A stretch of 64,000 nt of DNA from Actinorugispora endophytica (GTDB taxonomy: Bacteria; Actinomycetota; Actinomycetes; Streptosporangiales; Streptosporangiaceae), in assembly GCF_004363075.1 (NCBI RefSeq), contig NZ_SNYN01000015.1:39015-103014 (forward strand), read 5' to 3'. A program made the position numbers and the translations under genes. Under the pieces are notes generated by a model, which was given only the letters and a program-made list of their open reading frames with translations, had not been told where the DNA came from and did not search any database. Shown one piece after another: positions 10,758-17,952 of this stretch (positions are counted from its first letter, which is position 1; each line of letters opens with the position of its first letter).

Positions 10758-11118
10758 AGTGGCAGGTGGGCTCGTCCTGGTGGGCGAGGGCGGTCTGGGC
10801 CGCCTCGATGATCGGGTAGACGTCGATGCCGCGGGCGGCGGAGTGGAGCTCCAGGACCTTCGCGGTGACGCCGCGCGGCTCGGCCAGGACGCAGTGGACC
10901 CCGCGCGAGGCCAGGGCGCCGTGGGCGGCGCGCAGGGCGCGCAGGCCGCCCGAGTCCAGGAAGGTCACCTGGGACAGGTCGACGATGACCGGGCGTCCCG
11001 GGGTGGAGCCGCGCGCGGCCTCCCTGATGAGAGAGCCGAACGTGGGGCCGGTGGCGAGGTCGATCTCGCCGCGCAGCCGGATGACGAGCGGGGGGTGAGG
11101 GTGGGACACAGAGATCAT
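10756..11118 (-). CDS. STAS-domain anti-sigma factor antagonist
   Basis: A 120-residue single STAS domain protein. The conserved loop VTFLDSGGLRAL places the phosphorylatable serine at residue 56 after Asp55. Such proteins are unphosphorylated to free a stress sigma factor from its anti-sigma kinase. The ATG at 11118 follows GGAGAG. No anti-sigma kinase or sigma factor lies next to it, so its partner must be elsewhere. Its stop codon sits exactly at the border of repeat element M1. Confidence 0.88.
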   Translation of the reverse strand: MISVSHPHPPLVIRLRGEIDLATGPTFGSLIREAARGSTPGRPVIVDLSQVTFLDSGGLRALRAAHGALASRGVHCVLAEPRGVTAKVLELHSAARGIDVYPIIEAAQTALAHQDEPTCH

Positions 11119-11595
11119 CTCTCTCCGGAGCGGACCAGGGTGACTGGATTCGCGGAGGGGCCGCCGCGAACAAGGACTTTCGCGACGGAAACACGTGAGG
11201 CCGCTCCGGGGCCGATGGTCGTGGCTCCCGGGCGGTTCCGGCCGGCACCGGGATCCCTCCACAGCAAGAGGCGCGTGAAGCGGTCCCTCCGTGTCCCGGT
11301 GCCGTTGACCGCACCGTCCGGCGTGACCGTCCGCACGCCGGACACCGGGAAGGCCGCCCACCCGTTTGAGGGCAGAAACCTACCGGCCTTGATCAACTTA
11401 CTGAATTTTGCGTTTTCTGGCTACTCGAGACCGTCGTCGATCGTTTAACGGATATGACAATCCGGGTTGGATGTACCCCAAAACGGCTAATTATCACGTG
11501 GTATGCGCGGATGGTCGGCCTTGGCGGCTTTCACGGTGGTCTCGCCGAGGGGGCGGATCCGCGCCAGGGATCACGTTACGAAAGGCGAGTGCGCA
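11119..11595. other. Gene-free divergent region with AT-rich island
   Basis: This 477-base gap separates the STAS gene from the flavin monooxygenase. No ORF here looks real. Bases 11385-11510 are clearly AT-richer than the neighbourhood (GAATTTTGCGTTTTCTGG, GCTAATTATCACGTGG), which suggests promoters for one or both genes. CACGTG (11497-11502) is a 6-bp palindrome. I cannot assign a specific regulator. Confidence 0.4.
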
Positions 11596-12696
11596 GTGGC
11601 GCGTCACCAGGACTTCCAGCTCGGTCTGTTCTCCGCCAACACGGCTTCGGGGCTTTCCATCACCACGGTTCCCGAGCGCTGGTCGGGTGAGTGGGAGGAC
11701 AACCTGCGGCTCGCGCTGATGGCGGAGGAGGCGGGCATCGACTTCCTGCTCCCCGTGGCGCGCTGGACGGACTGGGGGCCGGACACCGCGTTCCACGAGA
11801 GCGCCCTGGAGACCGTCACCTGGGCGACCGGGCTGCTCGCGGCCACCAGCAGGATCAGGGTGTTCGCCACCGTGCACACGGCCTTCCACCACCCCTTGGT
11901 GGCGGCCAAGCAGCTGGCCACCATGGACCACATCGGGCGGGGCCGCGCGGGGCTGAACATCGTCGCGGGCTGGCACGCCCCCGAGTACGCGATGTTCGGC
12001 CTCGAGCTGCCCTCCGAGCACGACGACCGCTACGCGCTCGCCCAGGAGTGGTGGGACGTGGTGCGCCGGGTGTGGGCCGAGGCCGAGCCCTTCGACCACA
12101 AGGGCCGCTTCTTCGAGCTCGAACGGGTCGTGGGCCGCCCCAAGCCCTACAACGGTTCGGGCCTCCCGATCATCAACGCGGGATCCTCCAAGCAGGGCCG
12201 CGCCTTCGCCGCCCGCAACGCCGACCACGCCTTCACCTCGGTGGGCGGCCCCGAGGACGGAGCCGGGGTGGTCGCCGCCATCGAGGCCGACGCGCGGGCG
12301 AACGGGCGCGAGGTCGGTGTCTTCACCTTCGGCCACGTCAGCTGCCGTCCCACCGAGCAGGAGGCGAAGGACCACCTTCGCCACTACGCCCAGGACAACG
12401 CGGACTGGCCCGCGGTCGAGGAGGTCATGCGGCTGCAGGGGCTGCACGCCCAGTCCTTCAGCCCCGAGATGCTGGCCACCTTCCGGGACCGGTTCGCCGC
12501 CGGGCACGGCGGCTACCCGCTCGTGGGCGACCCCGACCAGGTGGCGGAGCGGATCATCGCGTTCGCGGAGGCGGGCTTCGCCGGTATGACGCTGTCCTTC
12601 CTGGACTACACCGGCGAACTGCCCTACTTCGTCCAGGAGGTGCTGCCCCGCCTGGAGCGGGCGGGAATCCGCGCGCCGCGTCCCGCGGACGGGTGA
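11596..12696 (+). CDS. LLM-class flavin-dependent monooxygenase (RutA/SfnG-like)
   Basis: A 366-residue luciferase-like monooxygenase with GRGRAGLNIVAGWHAPEYAMFG and INAGSSKQGRAFAARNADHAF, patterns shared with RutA, SfnG and related FMNH2-dependent two-component monooxygenases. The expected partner flavin reductase is not nearby. The GTG at 11596 follows AAAGGCGAG. Substrate could be a pyrimidine, sulfone or similar small molecule; the sequence does not decide. The downstream AraC regulator starts 33 bases later on the same strand and may control it. Confidence 0.82.
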   Translation: MARHQDFQLGLFSANTASGLSITTVPERWSGEWEDNLRLALMAEEAGIDFLLPVARWTDWGPDTAFHESALETVTWATGLLAATSRIRVFATVHTAFHHPLVAAKQLATMDHIGRGRAGLNIVAGWHAPEYAMFGLELPSEHDDRYALAQEWWDVVRRVWAEAEPFDHKGRFFELERVVGRPKPYNGSGLPIINAGSSKQGRAFAARNADHAFTSVGGPEDGAGVVAAIEADARANGREVGVFTFGHVSCRPTEQEAKDHLRHYAQDNADWPAVEEVMRLQGLHAQSFSPEMLATFRDRFAAGHGGYPLVGDPDQVAERIIAFAEAGFAGMTLSFLDYTGELPYFVQEVLPRLERAGIRAPRPADG

Positions 12697-12712
12697 CGCC
12701 CGGGCGGGAGAG

Positions 12713-12725
12713 GGACATAATGTCC
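12713..12725 (+). promoter_or_regulatory. Palindrome overlapping the -10 box of the AraC-family gene
   Basis: GGACATAATGTCC is a 5-3-5 inverted repeat containing CATAAT (12716-12721), a good -10 hexamer that would place transcription start at or next to the GTG at 12730. The transcript would therefore be leaderless, and a dimeric regulator bound here would block RNA polymerase. Autoregulation is inferred only. Confidence 0.45.
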
Positions 12726-12729
12726 TGTT

Positions 12730-13746
12730 GTGAGCGCGGTGGCACCTGAAACGACGGATCCGCCCCTGCTGGCCCGACACCGCAGGGCCAGCAGCACGCG
12801 GATCGAGGACCTGCACGCGGCCGTGGAGCCCCTGGCGGTCGGCCACGATCTGCGGGCGCTCCGGCCCGCGGAGCCGCTGGACGGCACGGTCAACGGTGTC
12901 GTGCTGGAGCGGCTCAGCATGGTCTGGGTCCGCTACGGCGGGGCGGGCGTCGTGGTGGAGACCCCGCCCACCGAGGGCCACTTCGCGATGTGCGCGCCGC
13001 AGGCGCCCATGGGCGTGCGCTACCAGCGCTCCGGGACGGCGGCGCCCACTTCGGGGCAGCTCGTGCTGTCCCACGACGAGAAGATGTGGATGAGCCCCGA
13101 CCCGGTGGCGGGCTGCCTGGTCGTCTCCGCCTCGATGGGCGACCTCGAGGACCACCTGCTGGCGATGGCGGGCCGGTCCGCGGCCGCGCCCCTGCGCTTT
13201 CTCGACGCCGGGCGGCAGGCCGTCCGCGGCCAGGCCATGATGGAACAGACGTGGCGCTACGTCGTGCGCGTCCTGGACGCGATGGCGGACAGCGACATGC
13301 ACCCGATGGCGCTGCGGGCGCTGGAGCAGTCGCTGTTCACCGCCGTGCTGCTGGGGCTCCCGCACACCGCCACGGAACTGCTCGTCCCCGACGCGGAGAC
13401 CCTCCCCTCGGCGCGGGCGGGCGACTTGGTGGCCTGGTTGGAGGCCAACCACCACCGCCCGCTCGGTGTCGCCGACATCGCGGCGGCGATGGGGGTGAGC
13501 ATCCGGCACCTGCAGGCCACGTGCCGCCGCACCCACGGGGTCACACCGATGGCGCTGCTGCGCGCGATCCGGCTCGAGCACGCCCGCCGGGCGCTGCGCG
13601 AGGCGGAGCCGACCCGCGCCTCCGTGGCCGCGATCGCGGACCGGGCGGGCTTCACCCACCTGAGCCGCTTCGCGGCCGCCTACCGCCGCCGTTTCGGCGA
13701 GATGCCGTCCCAGACCCTCGGGTCGCCCCCGGTCCCGATCCGGTAG
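12730..13746 (+). CDS. AraC-family transcriptional regulator
   Basis: A 338-residue protein with an AraC-binding-like N-terminal region (residues 30-210) and a C-terminal pair of helix-turn-helix motifs (LGVADIAAAMGVSIRHLQATC and SVAAIADRAGFTHLSRFAAAYRRRFGEMPSQ in part). The final block is the classic AraC signature. The GTG at 12730 has no ribosome site but sits right after a -10 box, so it is probably leaderless. It follows the flavin monooxygenase and is the obvious candidate for its regulator. Confidence 0.9.
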   Translation: MSAVAPETTDPPLLARHRRASSTRIEDLHAAVEPLAVGHDLRALRPAEPLDGTVNGVVLERLSMVWVRYGGAGVVVETPPTEGHFAMCAPQAPMGVRYQRSGTAAPTSGQLVLSHDEKMWMSPDPVAGCLVVSASMGDLEDHLLAMAGRSAAAPLRFLDAGRQAVRGQAMMEQTWRYVVRVLDAMADSDMHPMALRALEQSLFTAVLLGLPHTATELLVPDAETLPSARAGDLVAWLEANHHRPLGVADIAAAMGVSIRHLQATCRRTHGVTPMALLRAIRLEHARRALREAEPTRASVAAIADRAGFTHLSRFAAAYRRRFGEMPSQTLGSPPVPIR

Positions 13747-13917
13747 CGTCCGCTTCCGCGGCCGGACGAACCGGGCCGGAGGCCGGTCCGCGTCGTGGTG
13801 AGCCGATCGGAGCGCGCGCCGTCGGCGCCGTCGTCGCGGGCGCCCTGACGCCGCGCCCCGGGCGGCCGGGCGGGGGCGCGCCCCGGCGCTTCCCCCGGTG
13901 CCGGGCGGCCGGAGGGG

Positions 13918-14466
13918 TCAGAGGTCGCCGACGATGACGTCCGCGTAGTCGCGGGGGGTGTGCTCGGCGTAGAAGAGGTCCTCCTGGCGGGCCCACAGGT
14001 CCCGGTAGGGGGCGTACAGGAGCGCGTCGTCCCGGGCGTCCAGGCGCCGGCGGCGCACGTCCCCGGGGGTGTCGATCCAGACCAGGGTGGACACGTACGG
14101 CCGCAGCTCGGCGGCCCCGCAGCCGCAGCCCTCCACGACGAGGCCGTCGACGACGGGGGTGTCGTGCCACTCGGCGTGGCGGCCGAGCTCCCAGTCGTAC
14201 CGGCGCCACCGCGGGTTCGCGCCGTTGAGCAGCGGCATGACCACCCACAGGGCCAGCAGCTCGGCCGAGGCCGCCAGTCCGGTCCAGCCCGGGTACACGT
14301 CCTCCATGCGGAACACCGGCCAGCCGAGTTCGGCGGAGAGCGCGTCGGACAGGGCGGTCTTGCCCGAACCCGAGCGGCCCTCGATCGCCACCACGCGCAC
14401 GCCCCCGGCCAGAGGGGGCCGTACCCGGACCTCCTCCGCCAGGGCCGCGACCGTCTCGATTCTCAA
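13918..14466 (-). CDS. Uridine kinase-like P-loop kinase
   Basis: A 182-residue protein with Walker A GRSGSGKT near the N-terminus, RMEDVYPGW, and VVDGLVVEGCG, which resembles the aspartate-containing region of uridine/phosphoribulokinase-like ATPases; RRRRLDARD is the typical lid. The TTG at 14466 follows GAAGGTGGACG and overlaps the stop of a 19-codon ORF (see 14463-14522). An upstream ATG at 14577 would overlap the sigma factor gene and is less likely. It lies 82 bases after the ECF sigma gene on the same strand. Substrate is not known. Confidence 0.75.
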   Translation of the reverse strand: MRIETVAALAEEVRVRPPLAGGVRVVAIEGRSGSGKTALSDALSAELGWPVFRMEDVYPGWTGLAASAELLALWVVMPLLNGANPRWRRYDWELGRHAEWHDTPVVDGLVVEGCGCGAAELRPYVSTLVWIDTPGDVRRRRLDARDDALLYAPYRDLWARQEDLFYAEHTPRDYADVIVGDL

Positions 14467-14522
14467 ACGTCCACCTTCATCGGTTCCTCGTTGGGCTTGG
14501 GCATGCCGTCGGCGGGTTCCAT
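14463..14522 (-). CDS. Possible 19-residue upstream ORF coupled to the P-loop kinase
   Basis: ATG at 14522 opens MEPADGMPKPNEEPMKVDV, whose stop TGA overlaps the TTG of the kinase gene (TTGA), with the GAAGGTGGACG ribosome site of the kinase inside its last codons. This arrangement would couple kinase translation to the short ORF. There is no clear ribosome site before the ATG, and the peptide is not recognised. It may be chance. Confidence 0.25.
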   Translation of the reverse strand: MEPADGMPKPNEEPMKVDV

Positions 14523-14548
14523 CGTGATACCCGGCCGGCGGGGGCCGA

Positions 14549-15154
14549 TCAGGCCGGGGGGCCGTGGCGGTGAGCACGCGCCCCCAGGCAGTCGCGCAAC
14601 CGGATCAGCCCGTCGCGCAGGCGGCCCTTGATCGTGGTCAGCGGAACCCCCAGCAGGACGGCGGCCTCGCGCTGGGTGCGGCCGGTGTAGTAGGTGAGCC
14701 GGACCGTTTCGCGTTGCAGGTCGGTCAGACCGCCCAGGCAGCGCCGGACCCTCTCGTGCTCCAACCGGCGCGCGACCTGGTCGGGGACGTCGTCGGCGGC
14801 CGAGGCCCGGTCCTCCAGCAGCCCGGCGCGCGCCTCGCGGTCGGCGGCGGTCTGCTCGGCGCGGACCCGGTCCACCGCGCGGCGGTGCGCGATGGTCAGC
14901 ACCCAGGAGCGGGCGCCGCCCCGGCGCGCGTCGAACCGGGCGGCCAGGCGCCAGACCTCCACGAACACCTCCTGGGTCACCTCCTCGGCCTGGGAGTGGT
15001 TCCGCAGCACCCTTTGGACCAGACCGAACACCGGTCCCGACAGGTCCCGGTAGAACGCCTCGAAAGCCGACAGGTCGCCCAGCGCGACCGCGCGCAGCCG
15101 GGACTCGTCGGCGCCGCCCCCGGGCGCAGGTTCGGGCGGAACCCCCTGCCTCAC
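14549..15154 (-). CDS. SigK-like ECF RNA polymerase sigma factor
   Basis: A 201-residue sigma factor. Region 2 shows AEEVTQEVFVEVWRLAARFD and SWVLTIAHRRAVDRVR; region 4 shows RTQREAAVLLGVPLTTIKGR with YYTGRTQ before it, which is typical of the SigK/ECF19 type. The GTG at 15154 is chosen to give the usual length; an ATG at 15277 in frame would add 41 low-complexity residues. SigK-type factors normally sit beside their anti-sigma factor RskA, but none is present here. A membrane-linked molybdopterin oxidoreductase is divergently transcribed and is a plausible target. Confidence 0.85.
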   Translation of the reverse strand: MRQGVPPEPAPGGGADESRLRAVALGDLSAFEAFYRDLSGPVFGLVQRVLRNHSQAEEVTQEVFVEVWRLAARFDARRGGARSWVLTIAHRRAVDRVRAEQTAADREARAGLLEDRASAADDVPDQVARRLEHERVRRCLGGLTDLQRETVRLTYYTGRTQREAAVLLGVPLTTIKGRLRDGLIRLRDCLGARAHRHGPPA

Positions 15155-15390
15155 CCGGAACCCACCGTCCTCGTCCGCGTCGTCGTGTCCTCCCGGGGGG
15201 CGTCTCCGACAGGGCCCCCAGCGGGGGCCGAACGGAGGGGCGGCGAACCCGGAACCGTCTCGGGGGACACGATCCAACTCTGCACCATCGCGTTCGGGGG
15301 CGGAACGGCGGTGGCGGCCTCGGAGGCGCCGTTATCTTCTCGTTATGGAAACCGGGGTCGCCCCGGGCGCCCGCGCTCCGAAGCAGGAAC

Positions 15391-17001
15391 GTGTCCGAAC
15401 CACTCGAGGGCCGCCCCGCGCCGCGTAGACCGCTCGTCGACGCCGTGTGCGGCCTGCTCGCCGCCGCGTCGGCGCTGGCCGCGGCCGAGCTCGTCGCCGC
15501 GCTGACCAATCCGGCCGCCGCCCCGCTGATCGCGGTCGGCGGCGCCGTCGTCGACCTGGCCCCGCCCTGGCTCAAGGACTTCGCGGTGGAGGCCTTCGGC
15601 ACCGCGGACAAACCGGTCCTGCTGGGCGGGATGGCCGTCGTACTCGCCCTGTTCGCGGCGCTGGCCGGTGTCCTCGGCAGGACCGCGCCGCGGGCGGGGA
15701 CCGCCGGGGTCGTGCTGTTCGCCGCGATCGGCGTGGCCGCCGCGCTGTCCCGGCCCGGCAGCGGGCCCGCCGACGCGCTGCCCGCGACCCTGGGCGGCCT
15801 GGTCGCGGCCGGGGTGCTGCGGCTGCTGCTGCGGGCGTCCGCCCCCGCGGTCCCCGGCGCGGCGCCGGACGAGGGGGAGGGGAGCGGCGAGGAGGCGGCC
15901 GGGGACGGCCCCGGGTTCGACCGTCGGCGGTTCGTCATGGTCGCGGGCGCGGCAGCCGGGCTGTCCGCGGGCGCGGGCGCGGTGGGTCGGCTGCTGGCCG
16001 TGGAGCGGGTGGACGTCGAGGCGGTCCGCCGGGCCGTCCGGCTGCCCGCTCCCGCGTCGCCCGCCCCGCCGCTCGCGGACGGCGTCGACCTGGAGATCGG
16101 CGGGCTGGCCGCGTTCTTCACCCCCACCGCGGACTTCTACCGGATCGACACGGCGCTCTCCGTCCCGCGCGTGGACGCGTCGACCTGGCGGCTGCGCCTG
16201 CACGGGAAGGGGATCGCCGAGCGCGAGTACGCCTACGCCGACCTTCTCGGACGCGCGGACCTGGTGGAACGCGACATCACCCTGGCGTGCGTGTCCAACC
16301 CGGTGGGCGGGGAGTACGTCGGCAACGCCCGCTGGATCGGCGTCCCCCTCGCCCCGCTGCTGCGCGAGGCGGGGGTGCGCCCGCCCGGCGAAGGCGGCCC
16401 GGCCGACCAGATCGTGTCGCGTTCGGTGGACGGGATGACCATCGGCACCCCCCTCGAGGACGTACTGGACGGGCGCGACGCCATGCTCGCCCTGGGCATG
16501 AACGGTGTTCCGCTGCCGCTGCGGCACGGCTTCCCGGTCCGGATGGTGGTGCCCGGCCTGTACGGGTACGTCTCGGCCTGCAAGTGGCTGGCGGAACTGG
16601 AGCTGACCACGTTCGACGCCTTCGACGCCTACTGGGTGCCGCGCGGCTGGTCGGCGCTGGGTCCGATCAAGACCCAGTCCCGCATCGACCGGCCCCGGTC
16701 GTTCGACGAGGTCCCGGCGGGCGACCTCACGGTGGCGGGCGTGGCCTGGGCCCAGCACACCGGGATCGACAGGGTCGAGGTGCGCGTCGACGGCGGCCCG
16801 TGGCAGGAGGCCGGGCTCGCCGCCGAGGACACCGCCGACACCTGGCGGCAGCGGGCGCTCACCGTGCGGCTCGAACCGGGCGACCACCGGTTCGAGGCCC
16901 GCGCCACCGACCGGTCCGGCCGCACCCAGACCGGCGCGCGCGCCCCGGTCGCCCCCGACGGCGCCACCGGATGGCACTCGGTCTCGGTGACCGCCGCCTG
17001 A
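15391..17001 (+). CDS. Membrane-anchored molybdopterin-dependent oxidoreductase (sulfite oxidase/YedY family)
   Basis: The 536-residue protein has about four N-terminal membrane helices (residues 15-150), a twin-arginine-like stretch FDRRRFVMVAGAAAG, then an oxidoreductase molybdopterin domain (residues 250-420) with DITLACVSNPVGG, whose cysteine should bind molybdenum, and PGLYGYVSACKW. A C-terminal Mo-co dimerisation-like beta domain follows (DRVEVRVDGGPW). The catalytic domain should face outside the membrane. The GTG at 15391 follows GCAGGAAC. The gene is divergent from the SigK-like sigma factor. Natural substrates may be sulfoxides or sulfite; not decidable here. Confidence 0.87.
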   Translation: MSEPLEGRPAPRRPLVDAVCGLLAAASALAAAELVAALTNPAAAPLIAVGGAVVDLAPPWLKDFAVEAFGTADKPVLLGGMAVVLALFAALAGVLGRTAPRAGTAGVVLFAAIGVAAALSRPGSGPADALPATLGGLVAAGVLRLLLRASAPAVPGAAPDEGEGSGEEAAGDGPGFDRRRFVMVAGAAAGLSAGAGAVGRLLAVERVDVEAVRRAVRLPAPASPAPPLADGVDLEIGGLAAFFTPTADFYRIDTALSVPRVDASTWRLRLHGKGIAEREYAYADLLGRADLVERDITLACVSNPVGGEYVGNARWIGVPLAPLLREAGVRPPGEGGPADQIVSRSVDGMTIGTPLEDVLDGRDAMLALGMNGVPLPLRHGFPVRMVVPGLYGYVSACKWLAELELTTFDAFDAYWVPRGWSALGPIKTQSRIDRPRSFDEVPAGDLTVAGVAWAQHTGIDRVEVRVDGGPWQEAGLAAEDTADTWRQRALTVRLEPGDHRFEARATDRSGRTQTGARAPVAPDGATGWHSVSVTAA

Positions 17002-17103
17002 GAAGCCGCCCCGGAGCTTCGCGCGAAGGCGGCCGCGCGGGGATGGGAGGCCGGGCCGCCCACCCGTTACTGTCGAGAGCACGTTCGACACGAGGAGTTC
17101 ACG

Positions 17104-17391
17104 ATGACCACTCGCACCCCTGAACTGACGGCCTCGTTGCGCCGCCTCGCGGCCGGAACCGCGATCGTCCTGCTCGCCCTGGTCCCCCTGAGCGCCTGCG
17201 ACGACAGCGCAGAGGCGCCCCGGGAGGACACGGAGTCCGAGTCGATGACGGAGGACGGTGAGGACGGTGAGGACGGTGAAAACGACATGGAGGACGACTC
17301 CGACGACGGCGACATGGGCGGCGAGGAGGAACCCGTGGACGGTGACGGCGCGGAGGACGACATGGGCGGCGAGGAGCACGAGGACCACTAG
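17104..17391 (+). CDS. Small acidic lipoprotein with DG/GGEE repeats
   Basis: A 95-residue protein with a signal peptide and lipobox LSAC (Cys32), followed by an extremely acidic tail rich in Asp, Glu and Gly with repeated units EDGEDGE and DMGGEE (twice). Such a tail could bind metal cations, but no family is recognised. The ATG at 17104 follows GAGGAG at the usual distance. It lies 102 bases after the molybdopterin oxidoreductase on the same strand. Its TAG stop falls at the border of repeat element M2, the same arrangement as in the STAS gene. Confidence 0.75.
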   Translation: MTTRTPELTASLRRLAAGTAIVLLALVPLSACDDSAEAPREDTESESMTEDGEDGEDGENDMEDDSDDGDMGGEEEPVDGDGAEDDMGGEEHEDH

Positions 17392-17715
17392 GGAGTCTCG
17401 GGCGCGGGGGTGAATCGGGCATCGGTGTTTCGGGGGCCTTTCGGCCTCACGCCACGCGGATCGCAAGGTGACAGCAGGCGGCGACGGCGGGGCCGGTTCC
17501 GCACCCACCCGGAATGATCTTGGGCTTTCCGCCCTTCCCGGCCCCGAAACGGGCAGAAAGCCCAAGACCGTCAACGGAACCCTCACGCAACGGACGTCGT
17601 GGGTACGGCCCCGGCCCCCGCCCGCCGTCGCCGCCCCGTCACCGCGCCGCACACGAGGACACCCCGACGATCCGGCCGGCGGACTCCCGACACCGAATCA
17701 TCCCCGCGCCGGAGC
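17388..17715 (+). repeat. MITE-like composite inverted-repeat element M2 (A-type core)
   Basis: The element starts at the stop codon of the acidic lipoprotein gene (CACTAGGGAGTC). Its ends form a degenerate inverted repeat: CTCGGGCGCGGGGGTGAATC from 17397, against the complement of 17693-17714, which reads CTCCGGCGCGGGGATGATTC. Within it are the 69-bp block shared with M1 (17423-17491), the A palindrome (17518-17566), and a right part (about 17615-17715) that aligns to 52955-53050 of M3 (GACGATCCGG, GACACCGAA-like blocks). No transposase is present and no coding sequence is credible. Confidence 0.7.
17518..17566. repeat. A-type palindrome inside element M2
   Basis: Perfect 12-bp arms TCTTGGGCTTTC and GAAAGCCCAAGA with the same interior (GCCCTTCCCGGCCCCGAAAC) as the copy at 10648-10713. 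It could terminate transcription from the lipoprotein gene. Confidence 0.75.
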
Positions 17716-17752
17716 TTCCCCAGTGTCCCGCGTCCGGGGTCCGGCGCCCGCT

Positions 17753-17825
17753 CTCCCCGCTGGTCGTGACCTTTCCGGGGCCCGGAGACGGTCGAGACCA
17801 CGAGAAGGCCACGTCCAGCGGGGAG
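17753..17825. repeat. B-type palindrome, copy next to M2
   Basis: Imperfect hairpin with outer arms CTCCCCGCTGG and CCAGCGGGGAG and inner CCTTTCCGGGG. It aligns over about 95 bases, including the flank GCCAGGAACCGGACA, to the B-type hairpin inside element M3 (52840-52919). It lies 38 bases right of M2 and 128 bases before the ROK gene, so the gap 17392-17952 is almost wholly repeat-derived. Confidence 0.65.
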
Positions 17826-17952
17826 GCCGCCAGGAACCGGACATCGTCCTGCGGTTCCGGGCTCCGGTTCCCGTCCGCTTCCCGCTGTTTTCAAGCCTTG
17901 TAAGCTCGCTTCCACCGGCTACCGACCGGAGCCGCCGAGAAGAGGAGCGCAA

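Noticed and set aside
11596..13746. Biosynthetic gene cluster around the flavin monooxygenase and AraC regulator
   Set aside because: No core biosynthetic enzyme (PKS, NRPS, terpene cyclase, RiPP) is nearby; two genes alone do not make a cluster.
13847..13895. Terminator between the AraC and P-loop kinase genes
   Set aside because: The region is GC-rich and can fold in many ways, but no clean stem-loop stands out, so I did not list it.
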